IMG/VR virus record: IMGVR_UViG_3300009686_000008
Span: 1-38,562 of that record
DNA from: a virus
Direction: 5' to 3' (one strand)
Length of the DNA: 38,562 bases
Made by a program: the position numbers and the translations under genes. Positions 6,161-11,601 of this stretch are shown piece after piece. The notes under the pieces were generated by a model that worked only from the letters and a program-made list of their open reading frames with translations, did no database searches and had not been told where the DNA came from. Position 1 is the first letter of the stretch, and each line of letters begins with the position of its first letter.

Positions 6161-6237
6161 CGGCAATTTACCTAAATATTCTGACAATTTGCTCGGCTAA
6201 TTTTCAGAATTGTCTGACAATTCCAAACAAAGGAAAG

Positions 6238-6256
6238 GGAAGGCTATTCGCCTTCC
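6238..6256 (-). terminator. Stop-codon-overlapping terminator
   Basis: GGAAGGC (6238-6244) pairs with GCCTTCC (6250-6256); the TAG (6244-6246) of paralogue 3 is at the loop. The minus strand continues CTTTCCTTTG. Confidence 0.78.
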
Positions 6257-6552
6257 TCTTCTTTCTTAGCTTTTTCTTTCTTTGCTTTGTCCTTTGCTCC
6301 CTTCGCTTTTCTTTCAGCTTCTTTCTTGACTTTTTCAGCCTGTTTCATTTCAAAATCTTCGACTTCGGCTTCGGCTTCAAACTCAGGAGATTTAGTGATA
6401 ACTTTGATAACTACTGCTAATCCTTCCTCATTCTCAAATACCATGCCTTCGGCAATTCTGCCTAAGAATTTGTGTCCTGTGATTTCAACCTCTTTCATGC
6501 AATTGTAAGCCATTTCTCTTGTGATGTTTGCCTCTTTTACTTCTCTTCTCAT
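6244..6552 (-). CDS. Charged-tail small protein, paralogue 3 of 3
   Basis: 102 residues, function unknown. Starts MRREVKEANITREMAY; core GHKFLGRIAEGMVFEN and LAVVIKVITKSPEF clearly match paralogue 2; the tail after residue ~65 is nearly all K, E and A with KAK repeats (KGAKDKAKKEKAKKEEEGE). Closest to paralogue 2 in the core and to paralogue 1 in the tail. Own consensus promoter, but a 35-residue membrane gene lies just upstream with no terminator between them, so read-through can add to its transcription. Confidence 0.82.
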   Translation of the reverse strand: MRREVKEANITREMAYNCMKEVEITGHKFLGRIAEGMVFENEEGLAVVIKVITKSPEFEAEAEVEDFEMKQAEKVKKEAERKAKGAKDKAKKEKAKKEEEGE

Positions 6553-6590
6553 TTTTATTACTTCCTTTCCTTTCTTATTGGGTATATCTT

Positions 6591-6619
6591 ATTATAACAT
6601 GGTTTGTTTTGGTTGTCAA
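6591..6619 (-). promoter_or_regulatory. Promoter of paralogue 3
   Basis: TTGACA (6614-6619), 17 bp, TATAAT (6591-6596). Confidence 0.9.
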
Positions 6620-6628
6620 CTGTTTTTT

Positions 6629-6736
6629 TTACCAGATTGGAAACTTTCTTGACCATTCAATCGCTACCATTGTAGCACCGACTAAAACGAAAGGGATAAA
6701 GATTAAAGTGATTGTACCAAGTACCTCTAGTATCAT
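6629..6736 (-). CDS. 35-residue single-span membrane peptide
   Basis: Starts MILEVLGTITLIFIPFVLVG, ending VAIEWSRKFPIW: one predicted transmembrane helix and a short basic C-terminal tail. A very strong ribosome site (GAGGAGG) stands upstream, and the leader follows a complete promoter with the TTAGGTATAACCTAA palindrome, which is why I accept a frame this short. It ends 10 bp before the -35 of paralogue 3 and has no terminator of its own. Function unknown. Confidence 0.75.
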   Translation of the reverse strand: MILEVLGTITLIFIPFVLVGATMVAIEWSRKFPIW

Positions 6737-6753
6737 GTTCTTTTTCCTCCTCT

Positions 6754-6796
6754 TTAGGTTATACCTAATTATAGCACACGTTCCGACCTATTGCAA
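6754..6796 (-). promoter_or_regulatory. Promoter with palindromic operator
   Basis: TTGCAA (6791-6796), 17 bp, TATAAT (6768-6773); TTAGGTATAACCTAA palindrome at 6754-6768. Confidence 0.85.
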
Positions 6797-6808
6797 CACT
6801 TTCTTAAA

Positions 6809-6826
6809 TGTTGTAATATTCTGACA
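6809..6826. promoter_or_regulatory. Type I upstream site
   Basis: TGTTGTAATATTCTGACA, centred at about -57 of the promoter at 6768-6796. Confidence 0.65.
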
Positions 6827-6894
6827 ATTCGCCGCAGGAGCTGGATCAATTGTGTGAATAGTTCAAACAATTCTGACAATTTGCCGCATGGGAA

Positions 6895-6918
6895 AAGAGA
6901 TGATTATTATCATCTCTT
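6895..6918 (-). terminator. Stop-codon-overlapping terminator
   Basis: AAGAGATGAT (6895-6904) pairs with 6909-6918, 10 bp, loop 4 nt; the TGA stop (6910-6912) lies in the stem. The minus strand continues CTTTTCCC. Confidence 0.8.
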
Positions 6919-7248
6919 ATATTTTTCTCTAAGTATTTCAAATTCTTTTTCTCGGTCTTCTTCGATTTCTTTATTCACTATAAAAATACTTCCGTTTTCA
7001 AAACAAGTTTTAAAATCTGGGAAACTTTCTTTGCAAGAAGTAATAAAAGCTGTAACAGTTTCTGAAACAATATATATTGGAATCATAGCAATCGTTATGA
7101 ATACTGTTATTAGTCTATTCCCAACAATATAGGTTGTACCATTTTCTTCGGGTATTGCTTTCTTTAGGTAATGGAATTTTGAATTAAATCTTGACCTCTT
7201 TTTTAATTCTCTCTGGGTTCTTTCGTCTAGGTTTTTTACTTTTATCAT
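6910..7248 (-). CDS. Single-span membrane protein with charged ends
   Basis: 112 residues beginning MIKVKNLDERTQRELKKRS. A basic N-terminal half (~40 residues) precedes one hydrophobic segment (LITVFITIAMIPIYIVSETV), followed by an acidic, helical C-terminus (NKEIEEDREKEFEILREKYKR). Two cysteines flank PDFKT after the membrane segment. Family not recognised. Start at 7248 chosen after the GAAAGGAATTGATAAAA leader; the longer frame to 7350 covers the promoter. Confidence 0.78.
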   Translation of the reverse strand: MIKVKNLDERTQRELKKRSRFNSKFHYLKKAIPEENGTTYIVGNRLITVFITIAMIPIYIVSETVTAFITSCKESFPDFKTCFENGSIFIVNKEIEEDREKEFEILREKYKR

Positions 7249-7281
7249 TTTTATCAATTCCTTTCTTATTTGGTATACCTT

Positions 7282-7310
7282 ATTATAGCATATATCCAAA
7301 ATAATGTCAA
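7282..7310 (-). promoter_or_regulatory. Promoter of the 6910-7248 gene
   Basis: TTGACA (7305-7310), 17 bp, TATAAT (7282-7287), extended TGC; followed by AAGGTATACC. Confidence 0.9.
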
Positions 7311-7332
7311 ATATATTTTTTAATAAATCTAC

Positions 7333-7384
7333 CGGCAAATTTTCACACAATTAGCCGACCGGCAAGTTGTCGCACAATTCGCCG
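7333..7384. repeat. Two 25-bp palindromes in tandem
   Basis: 7333-7357 (CGGCAAATT, 7 bp, AATTAGCCG) and 7360-7384 (CGGCAAGTT, 7 bp, AATTCGCCG), separated by AC. Confidence 0.82.
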
Positions 7385-7394
7385 CATGAGGAAA

Positions 7395-7422
7395 GATATA
7401 GAAGCTATATAGCTTCTATATC
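7395..7422 (-). terminator. Stop-codon-overlapping terminator
   Basis: GATATAGAAGC (7395-7405) pairs perfectly with 7412-7422; the TAG (7405-7407) is at the loop. The minus strand continues TTTCCTC. Confidence 0.75.
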
Positions 7423-7914
7423 ACTTAGGAGATTTTTGAGATTTCCTATATCTAATACTATTTGATGATACTTTCTAGTAGCTTTATACTTGTTACCAAA
7501 TTTAACAGCTATACCACCTTTATTCGTCCAATCGTTTAAATTACCTTTATAATCATCTAGCAAAACGCTATCTTTAATATCACTTCTTAGATACTTTGTC
7601 TTCTCTTTGTCGATAGGGACTATGATAACTTCATCTTTAGATATGCAAGGGATATGTCTTGATACCCAATCATATTTATTGATAGCTCTTTCAGGTCCGT
7701 CTGATATATCTACTTTAGTTAAGATATATACTTTATATCCTAGTTGCTGAAGTTCTTCTATCCTTGCGTTAGGGTTTCCGATTGGTTCAAGGTTCAAAAA
7801 GAAATTTGGGATATCTAACCAAGGTTGTTCGTATATATGCTGCATAGCTTTTACTGCTTTGTCGAAATTTGCGACTACTCCGTCCATGTCGATATAAATT
7901 GTTAAGTTTTTCAT
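7405..7914 (-). CDS. HAD-superfamily 5'(3')-nucleotidase-like phosphatase
   Basis: 169 residues. Motif I is TIYIDMDGVVANFD (D9 nucleophile, D11 acid/base), motif II YILTKVD, and motif IV VLLDDYKGNLNDW, the order and spacing of small NT5C-type (deoxy)ribonucleotidases, which hydrolyse nucleoside monophosphates; the DMDGVxAxF form is typical of that group. In phages such enzymes may adjust nucleotide pools or supply modified-nucleotide pathways. The start was set at 7914, after GAAAGGAATTGATAA; the longer frame to 7989 would encode the promoter. Weak -35 with a type II upstream palindrome suggests activation. Confidence 0.88.
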   Translation of the reverse strand: MKNLTIYIDMDGVVANFDKAVKAMQHIYEQPWLDIPNFFLNLEPIGNPNARIEELQQLGYKVYILTKVDISDGPERAINKYDWVSRHIPCISKDEVIIVPIDKEKTKYLRSDIKDSVLLDDYKGNLNDWTNKGGIAVKFGNKYKATRKYHQIVLDIGNLKNLLSDIEAI

Positions 7915-7934
7915 ATTTATCAATTCCTTTCTAT

Positions 7935-7977
7935 TTAGGTTATACCTAATTATAGCACACAATACACGCCAATTCAA
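7935..7977 (-). promoter_or_regulatory. Promoter with palindromic operator (nucleotidase)
   Basis: TTGAAT (7972-7977), 17 bp, TATAAT (7949-7954), TTAGGTATAACCTAA palindrome at 7935-7949. Confidence 0.82.
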
Positions 7978-7987
7978 TAGATATTTC

Positions 7988-8010
7988 AATGTTCACAAAT
8001 TGTTAACATT
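7988..8010. promoter_or_regulatory. Type II upstream site
   Basis: TGTTCACAAATTGTTAACA core with AA/TT flanks; imperfect 23-bp palindrome centred at -57. Identical 23 bp occur at 8687-8709 in the same position of the next promoter. Confidence 0.75.
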
Positions 8011-8023
8011 TGGCATAAATTGC

Positions 8024-8084
8024 CGGCAAGTTATCTGACAATTTGCCGACCGGTTAGTTTTTCAAATAGTATGACAATTCGCCG
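8024..8084. repeat. 25-bp plus 34-bp palindromes in tandem
   Basis: 8024-8048 (CGGCAAGTTATCTG...CAATTTGCCG) and 8051-8084 (CGGTTAGTTT...ATGACAATTCGCCG), separated by AC. Confidence 0.8.
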
Positions 8085-8091
8085 CACAAAA

Positions 8092-8116
8092 GAGAATAGG
8101 GCGAACCCTAGTTCTC
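8092..8116 (-). terminator. Stop-codon-overlapping hairpin
   Basis: GAGAATAGGG (8092-8101) pairs with 8106-8116 with one bulged base; TAG stop at 8108-8110. The minus strand continues TTTTGTGC. Confidence 0.68.
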
Positions 8117-8287
8117 AATTACTAATCCAGTTCCAACAGTTCCTTGCCTGAAATCGTCTATGATAATAGTTAGGATAGAAACTCTTTTAACAGTTTCTCC
8201 TTGTCCTACTATATAGTAGGTAGTACGTATAAGAGGTATAGATAAGAGGATAAGGAGTAGACCGAGATAGACTATTTTTTTTAGCAT
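8108..8287 (-). CDS. Small signal-anchored protein
   Basis: 59 residues starting MLKKIVYLGLLLILLSIPLI, a signal-anchor or uncleaved signal, followed by an exposed tail with GQGETVKRVSILTIIIDDF and a Gly-rich end (RQGTVGTGLVIEN). No lipobox or clear cleavage site. ATG follows the upstream stop as TAAAATG, with the ribosome site AAGGAG inside the upstream gene, so translation is coupled, exactly as in the cassette at 5298-5700. Stop codon inside the terminator. Function unknown. Confidence 0.75.
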   Translation of the reverse strand: MLKKIVYLGLLLILLSIPLIRTTYYIVGQGETVKRVSILTIIIDDFRQGTVGTGLVIEN

Positions 8288-8288
8288 T

Positions 8289-8612
8289 TTATTTCATCTC
8301 CTTCATTTTTAGTTTTAGTCTTTTTAGTTCCTGTTTTCTCTCTACATTACACTGGATATTTGATAAGAAATCTAAAGCGTTCTTTTGGGTAGTCCAGTTT
8401 TTATAGTTCTCAAAAGTATCTTCTAGCTCTAGCAATTTGCAATAAAGTTTTAGTCTTTCAGCTTCTTTATTAAGTTGGCGAAACTCTAATATAATTTTCG
8501 GATAAGTATTACTTAAACTTCTTTTATTTGCCTCAAGGTAGGAAGCCTTAGAGTGCATCTCCCAAAAATGACTTCTTACTGTAAAATTTTTCATTAATTC
8601 TTTTTCTTTCAT
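8289..8612 (-). CDS. Basic coiled-coil-like protein, unknown
   Basis: 107 residues starting MKEKELMKNFTVRSHFW; mostly helical, rich in L, K and E, ending in a basic run RKQELKRLKLKMKEMK. Heptad-like LxxLEDxFENYKNW and LNKEAERLKLYCKLLEL patterns suggest a coiled coil. Family not recognised. Start at 8612 follows GAAAGGAATTGATAATA, as for the second exonuclease. First gene of a cassette with the signal-anchored protein; weak -35 plus type II site upstream. Confidence 0.78.
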   Translation of the reverse strand: MKEKELMKNFTVRSHFWEMHSKASYLEANKRSLSNTYPKIILEFRQLNKEAERLKLYCKLLELEDTFENYKNWTTQKNALDFLSNIQCNVERKQELKRLKLKMKEMK

Positions 8613-8633
8613 TATTATCAATTCCTTTCCTAT

Positions 8634-8676
8634 TTAGGTTATACCTAATTATAGCATACAATTCTAGTATTATCAA
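8634..8676 (-). promoter_or_regulatory. Promoter with palindromic operator
   Basis: TTGATA (8671-8676), 17 bp, TATAAT (8648-8653), TTAGGTATAACCTAA at 8634-8648. Confidence 0.85.
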
Positions 8677-8686
8677 GAGATACTTT

Positions 8687-8709
8687 AATGTTCACAAATT
8701 GTTAACATT
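8687..8709. promoter_or_regulatory. Type II upstream site
   Basis: Exact copy of the 23 bp at 7988-8010, again centred at -57. Confidence 0.75.
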
Positions 8710-8710
8710 T

Positions 8711-8722
8711 GGAGGAGCTGGA
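8711..8722 (+). repeat. GGAGGAGCTGGA repeat (representative copy)
   Basis: One of eight copies, all on the plus strand and all in spacers: 688, 5196, 6836, 8711, 9830, 10749, 11701 and 12014. The element opposes the direction of transcription and is not followed by a start codon. Confidence 0.75.
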
Positions 8723-8783
8723 CGGCAAATTATCACACAATTTGCCGACCGGCGAGTTGATTGAATTATCTGACAATTCGCCG
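8723..8783. repeat. 25-bp plus 34-bp palindromes in tandem
   Basis: 8723-8747 is the cleanest copy (CGGCAAATT, 7 bp, AATTTGCCG, perfect 9-bp arms); 8750-8783 is a 34-bp copy; AC between them. Confidence 0.85.
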
Positions 8784-8797
8784 CACGAACAAAAGAA

Positions 8798-8817
8798 AAG
8801 AGAACAGATGTTCTCTT
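8798..8817 (-). terminator. Stop-codon-overlapping terminator
   Basis: AAGAGAAC (8798-8805) pairs with 8810-8817, loop AGAT; the TAA stop (8816-8818) overlaps the stem. The minus strand continues TTTCTTTTG. Confidence 0.78.
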
Positions 8818-9328
8818 ATTTCTCATTTAGAGCCGCATAGTCTACGATATATTGATTAACTATATTTCCACTATGAATATCTTCTACTTCATAAGGTAAA
8901 TCATTCAAGTCAGACCAATGGCTATAAGTTCCTTTTTTCATCTCGTTAGCATCTTCATAGAATCCTTTAATATCAATAGCATTTTCATTTCTCTTCTTTC
9001 TGACTTTAATTTCGATACACTTTGCAAAATACTTTGCTTCGGGTAAATCTTTAATTTTCAGTGAGAATAAATATTCTGTTAAAGTTCCCTTACAAGGAGC
9101 AGGAAGTTCAAAACCTTTAGCTTTAAGTTTATTAATTTTTACAACGGCTTCATCATCTTGAAACTCTCTAAGTAAGTCCATAACTACTACTCCGTCGGGT
9201 CTTCCTAAGTGATTCCAGGAACTTTTGTACCTAGGAAGTTTACAAACCAGACCATTATCTAGAAGAACCGCTTTTCTTGAGCAACCATGCCCCAATTTGC
9301 TTGTTACGATATGCTTTCCAACTTTCAT
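8816..9328 (-). CDS. Miniature protein-kinase-like protein
   Basis: 170 residues. Kinase-fold landmarks appear in order: a Gly-rich loop SKLGHGCSRKAVLLDNG (residues 10-26), an invariant-Lys-like VCKLPR (K30), a helical middle region, a catalytic-loop-like EDIHSGNIV (D150, N155), and a DFG-like metal site YIVDYA (D163) near the end. The DxHxGN...VDY form resembles atypical kinases and phosphotransferases (ABC1/KdoK/APH types). It is far shorter than a normal kinase (250 or more) and stops right after the metal-binding Asp, so the usual C-lobe helices are missing. It could be an active minimal kinase, a pseudo-kinase, or an inhibitor mimic. Start follows AAGGAGTTGGATAAAA. Confidence 0.65.
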   Translation of the reverse strand: MKVGKHIVTSKLGHGCSRKAVLLDNGLVCKLPRYKSSWNHLGRPDGVVVMDLLREFQDDEAVVKINKLKAKGFELPAPCKGTLTEYLFSLKIKDLPEAKYFAKCIEIKVRKKRNENAIDIKGFYEDANEMKKGTYSHWSDLNDLPYEVEDIHSGNIVNQYIVDYAALNEK

Positions 9329-9349
9329 TTTTATCCAACTCCTTCTTAT

Positions 9350-9392
9350 TTAGGTTATACCTAATTATAGCATACTATGTTATCAGTTACAA
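9350..9392 (-). promoter_or_regulatory. Promoter with palindromic operator (kinase-like gene)
   Basis: TTGTAA (9387-9392), 17 bp, TATAAT (9364-9369), TTAGGTATAACCTAA at 9350-9364. Confidence 0.82.
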
Positions 9393-9404
9393 CCTTTTTA
9401 AAAA

Positions 9405-9422
9405 TGTTGTAATATTCTGACA
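9405..9422. promoter_or_regulatory. Type I upstream site
   Basis: TGTTGTAATATTCTGACA, centred at about -57 of the kinase-like gene promoter. Confidence 0.65.
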
Positions 9423-9436
9423 ATTTGCCGAGGGAA

Positions 9437-9458
9437 AAGGGTTTTAATAAAAACCCTT
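9437..9458 (-). terminator. Stop-codon-overlapping terminator
   Basis: AAGGGTTTT (9437-9445) pairs with 9450-9458, loop AATA; the TAA stop (9444-9446) lies across the loop edge. The minus strand continues TTCCC. Confidence 0.72.
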
Positions 9459-9656
9459 ATACTCTATTACTCTTTTCTTATATCCTTTTTCTAAAAACTC
9501 TTCTTTTGATAATCCTAATTGTTTTAAAACTCTATACAAACTCATATCTTTCAGAATTTGCATATCAGTAGGATAATACTTTGCTTTTGAAATATCTCTA
9601 ATTGTTTCACAACCTACGCCACCGTACCTAATTTCATAAACAAATTGCTTTTCCAT
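9444..9656 (-). CDS. Small basic protein, unknown
   Basis: 70 residues starting MEKQFVYEIRYGGVGCETI. A likely beta hairpin at the N-terminus is followed by helices (DMQILKDMSLYRVLKQLGLSKEEFL) with spacing reminiscent of a small helix-turn-helix, and a basic end (KKRVIEYKGFY). No firm family. Start chosen at 9656, after AAGGAGTGATTCAA. Single-gene cassette. Confidence 0.75.
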   Translation of the reverse strand: MEKQFVYEIRYGGVGCETIRDISKAKYYPTDMQILKDMSLYRVLKQLGLSKEEFLEKGYKKRVIEYKGFY

Positions 9657-9686
9657 TTGAATCACTCCTTTTTATTGGTATACCTA

Positions 9687-9715
9687 ATTATAGCATACAA
9701 TTTTAACAAAAACAA
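9687..9715 (-). promoter_or_regulatory. Promoter of the 9444-9656 gene
   Basis: TTGTTT (9710-9715), 17 bp, TATAAT (9687-9692), extended TGC. The downstream palindrome is a shortened form (TTAGGTATACCAAT). Confidence 0.72.
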
Positions 9716-9729
9716 CAAAAATGACAAAA

Positions 9730-9745
9730 TTAACAAAATGTTCAT
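9730..9745. promoter_or_regulatory. Possible type II upstream site
   Basis: TTAACAAAATGTTCAT, centred at -57, a diverged form of the sites at 7988 and 8687. Confidence 0.5.
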
Positions 9746-9756
9746 AATTAGAATAC

Positions 9757-9781
9757 CGGCAAGTTATCTGACAACTCGCCG
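9757..9781. repeat. 25-bp class intergenic palindrome
   Basis: CGGCAAGTTATCTG...CAACTCGCCG; a half-copy CGGCGAATTGTCAGAATTG follows at 9789. Confidence 0.72.
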
Positions 9782-9874
9782 AAAGGGACGGCGAATTGTC
9801 AGAATTGTTTGATCATCACACACAATTCTGGAGGAGCTGGACGCGGCTAATTGTCAGACAATTCAGACAAAGGG

Positions 9875-9901
9875 AAAAGGCTATATACTATATAGCCTTT
9901 T
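9875..9901 (-). terminator. Stop-codon-overlapping terminator
   Basis: AAAAGGCTATA (9875-9885) pairs perfectly with 9891-9901; the TAG (9888-9890) of the exonuclease is in the 5-nt loop. The minus strand ends CCTTTTCCC. Confidence 0.82.
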
Positions 9902-10619
9902 TATATTTGCTTAACAGTTTCCAAGGATTTTCAAATATCCCTTTACTATACTTTTTGTGTTGTCGGAGAGCATGAACCAGAATTTCCACTTCTATATATA
10001 CATCAGACAAAGCGGTATGGTCTTCTATGAACTCGCTATCGTTGTGCATATATCTATATCCAACTTCGGCTGATGACCTCGGATTGCCCTTTTCGGTATA
10101 CAAGTCATTCAAGTCGATAAACCTTTTATATCCTTTCTGTGGAAGATATATACTTTCAACAGCCATTGCCCATATGTCTTGTATCTCAAAATCTCTATCG
10201 AATAGGCTTCTGATATTACCTTTATATCTCTTTTGATTAGTGAGATTAGCGGTAGCTTCTAAGGCTCTAAGGTCAAAGGATAGGTTGTAAGCTGAAATTG
10301 TGATGTTTGGATACCTATTCATAACTTTATTTAGGTTAAAAAGAATTTGACCAAAACTTCTAACTTGAATTGAACCGTTTTTAATTTGCTCATCATACCA
10401 AGGACGTTTTGAGCCATAAAAAGCGTTATTCATAGCCGGTGAACCGTAGATATTTTCGACTATATAGTTATAGCTTTCGTATATCTTGCCGGTCTTGTCG
10501 CAAACAGCGAACCCAATGTCATAGATTAGAGGCTTACTGGAATTATTGTCTTTGTCTAAAGTAGTAGTTTCAGTATCAAAAACTAGGAAGTATTTTTTGC
10601 GATTATCAATTTTCATCAT
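9888..10619 (-). CDS. DEDDh 3'-5' exonuclease (DnaQ/RNase T-like), copy 2
   Basis: 243 residues. Same architecture as the 1877-2617 gene: Exo I LVFDTETTTLD (D15, E17), Exo II YNLSFDLRALE, Exo III EDHTALSDVYIE, and the shared C-terminal GIFENPWKLLSKYKK. Identity between the copies looks moderate and spread over the full length, so both are likely functional and diverged rather than a recent duplication. Two adjacent ATGs (10619 and 10616) follow GAAAGGAATTGATAATA; the first was taken. The promoter has a weak -35 and a type II palindrome, whereas copy 1 has a different upstream box, so the two are probably expressed under different conditions. Confidence 0.9.
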   Translation of the reverse strand: MMKIDNRKKYFLVFDTETTTLDKDNNSSKPLIYDIGFAVCDKTGKIYESYNYIVENIYGSPAMNNAFYGSKRPWYDEQIKNGSIQVRSFGQILFNLNKVMNRYPNITISAYNLSFDLRALEATANLTNQKRYKGNIRSLFDRDFEIQDIWAMAVESIYLPQKGYKRFIDLNDLYTEKGNPRSSAEVGYRYMHNDSEFIEDHTALSDVYIEVEILVHALRQHKKYSKGIFENPWKLLSKYKKAI

Positions 10620-10639
10620 TATTATCAATTCCTTTCTTA

Positions 10640-10683
10640 TTAAGGTTATACCTTATTATAGCATGGATATAGACCAACTACAA
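10640..10683 (-). promoter_or_regulatory. Promoter of exonuclease copy 2
   Basis: TTGTAG (10678-10683), 17 bp, TATAAT (10655-10660), extended TGC; downstream palindrome AAGGTATAACCTT variant. Confidence 0.78.
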
Positions 10684-10696
10684 GAGGTTTCAAAAC

Positions 10697-10715
10697 TGTT
10701 AACAAATTGTTTACA
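10697..10715. promoter_or_regulatory. Type II upstream site
   Basis: TGTTAACAAATTGTTTACA, centred at about -58 of the exonuclease copy 2 promoter. Confidence 0.65.
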
Positions 10716-10974
10716 AATAGAGTTGTCGCAATAGTCTGACAATTTGCCGAGGAGCTGGACCTTAAATAAAATATTCATGCGGCCTTTCAATATCTCCTGT
10801 ATATATATAAATAGCAAAGAACTATCTTGACAAACTTTTAACAAACTAATCCAAATGAGTTCACAGAATATTCACACAACTAGCCGTGTCTGAATATTCT
10901 GACAATTCGCCGCTTAATTGTCAGACTATTTTGAAAATTTGCCGTCCTAATGGGCGAATTATCAGATAAATAAG

Positions 10975-11000
10975 AAAAAAAGGGACAATTGCCCCTTTTT
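10975..11000 (-). terminator. Intrinsic terminator
   Basis: AAAAAGGG (10977-10984) pairs with CCCTTTTT (10993-11000); on the minus strand a run of seven T follows the stem. About 16 nt past the TAG at 11017. Confidence 0.9.
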
Positions 11001-11016
11001 GTAAACTTTTTACATT

Positions 11017-11484
11017 CTACATCTTTTTAGTTGCTTTTCTTAATCCCTGATGATTGAAGAAGAATTTTTTCTTTCCAATTCCTATTCTTAATCTCAATTG
11101 AGTTTCGCCGTTTCTCTTGTTATATCTGATTAAGTCTTCGGTATCCTTTTCAATATGATTGAACAAATCCCATTTTTCAATTAAGATGTATTCCTTAGCA
11201 TTGAACCAGATAACCCAGATTGGGGAAGCGTCTTCTTCAAAAGCATTTCTTAAGTCTTCAATGATATTTCCAGTTGTTTCGCCTGGGATAATTCCGTCAA
11301 AACTTTTTACTTGAATTTGTGTTCCATTTGCAATTTCGATATCTCCAATTAATGAACCAGGAGCAGTTGGGTTATAACCAGTTGCATACAATTCGGCTAG
11401 CGTTTGAGCTTCTCTTTTTTCGCCATTATTTTTAGCGTTTGCGTAAATTTTTCTTGCGATTGCGATTTTAATTTTTCTTGACAT
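11017..11484 (-). CDS. Possible PD-(D/E)XK-like protein, copy 1
   Basis: 155 residues, paralogue of the gene at 12757-13227. Both share a helix ARxxxANAKNNGExxEAxTxxELxxTxYNP, then GDI/GDV...IQVKSFDG, ETTGNIxxDLxxxFxxDAS, WxIWFxxxxYILxxKWxLxxxI, IRYNxRN and KKxFFN near the end. The glutamate in helix 1, an Asp about ten residues before a QVK strand, and the beta-strand pair WVIWF/YILIEKW are arranged as in PD-(D/E)XK nuclease cores with a Q variant (D...QxK). That assignment is my inference from motif order. Start at 11484 follows AAAGGTGG. The leader contains a hairpin like that of the paralogue. Confidence 0.72.
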   Translation of the reverse strand: MSRKIKIAIARKIYANAKNNGEKREAQTLAELYATGYNPTAPGSLIGDIEIANGTQIQVKSFDGIIPGETTGNIIEDLRNAFEEDASPIWVIWFNAKEYILIEKWDLFNHIEKDTEDLIRYNKRNGETQLRLRIGIGKKKFFFNHQGLRKATKKM

Positions 11485-11510
11485 TTTTATTACCACCTTT
11501 AAATTTTAGT

Positions 11511-11537
11511 ATTAAGGTTTGTAGCTTCGCCCTTAAT
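11511..11537 (-). promoter_or_regulatory. Structured leader of the 11017-11484 gene
   Basis: ATTAAGG (11511-11517) pairs with CCTTAAT (11531-11537) over a 13-nt loop with GCGAAGC. Comparable leader hairpin in the paralogue at 13255-13286. Confidence 0.6.
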
Positions 11538-11545
11538 CTACTTAT

Positions 11546-11574
11546 AGTATATCATACATAAACAGCAAATTCAA
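11546..11574 (-). promoter_or_regulatory. Promoter of the 11017-11484 gene
   Basis: TTGAAT (11569-11574), 17 bp, TATACT (11546-11551). The 21-bp box at 11602-11622 lies upstream. Confidence 0.75.
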
Positions 11575-11601
11575 CCTAAAATGACAAAATAATTAGGTAC
11601 G

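Larger units (their letters stand above)
10684..11010. other. Spacer with regulatory repeats, no gene
   Basis: Holds a type II site (10697-10715), a GGAGGAGCTGGA copy (10749), a GCG...GTATATATATAAAT element (10779-10813), several GAATATTCtGACAATTCGCCG half-sites (10860-10960) and the terminator of the 11017 gene. Confidence 0.65.

Noticed and set aside
6528-7132. Plus-strand hydrophobic frames
   Set aside because: They are the complement of AT-rich promoter DNA and of leftward membrane genes; no ribosome site.
7915-7989. 25-residue N-terminal extension of the nucleotidase
   Set aside because: It would be translated from promoter DNA; the ribosome site and HAD motif distance fit the start at 7914.
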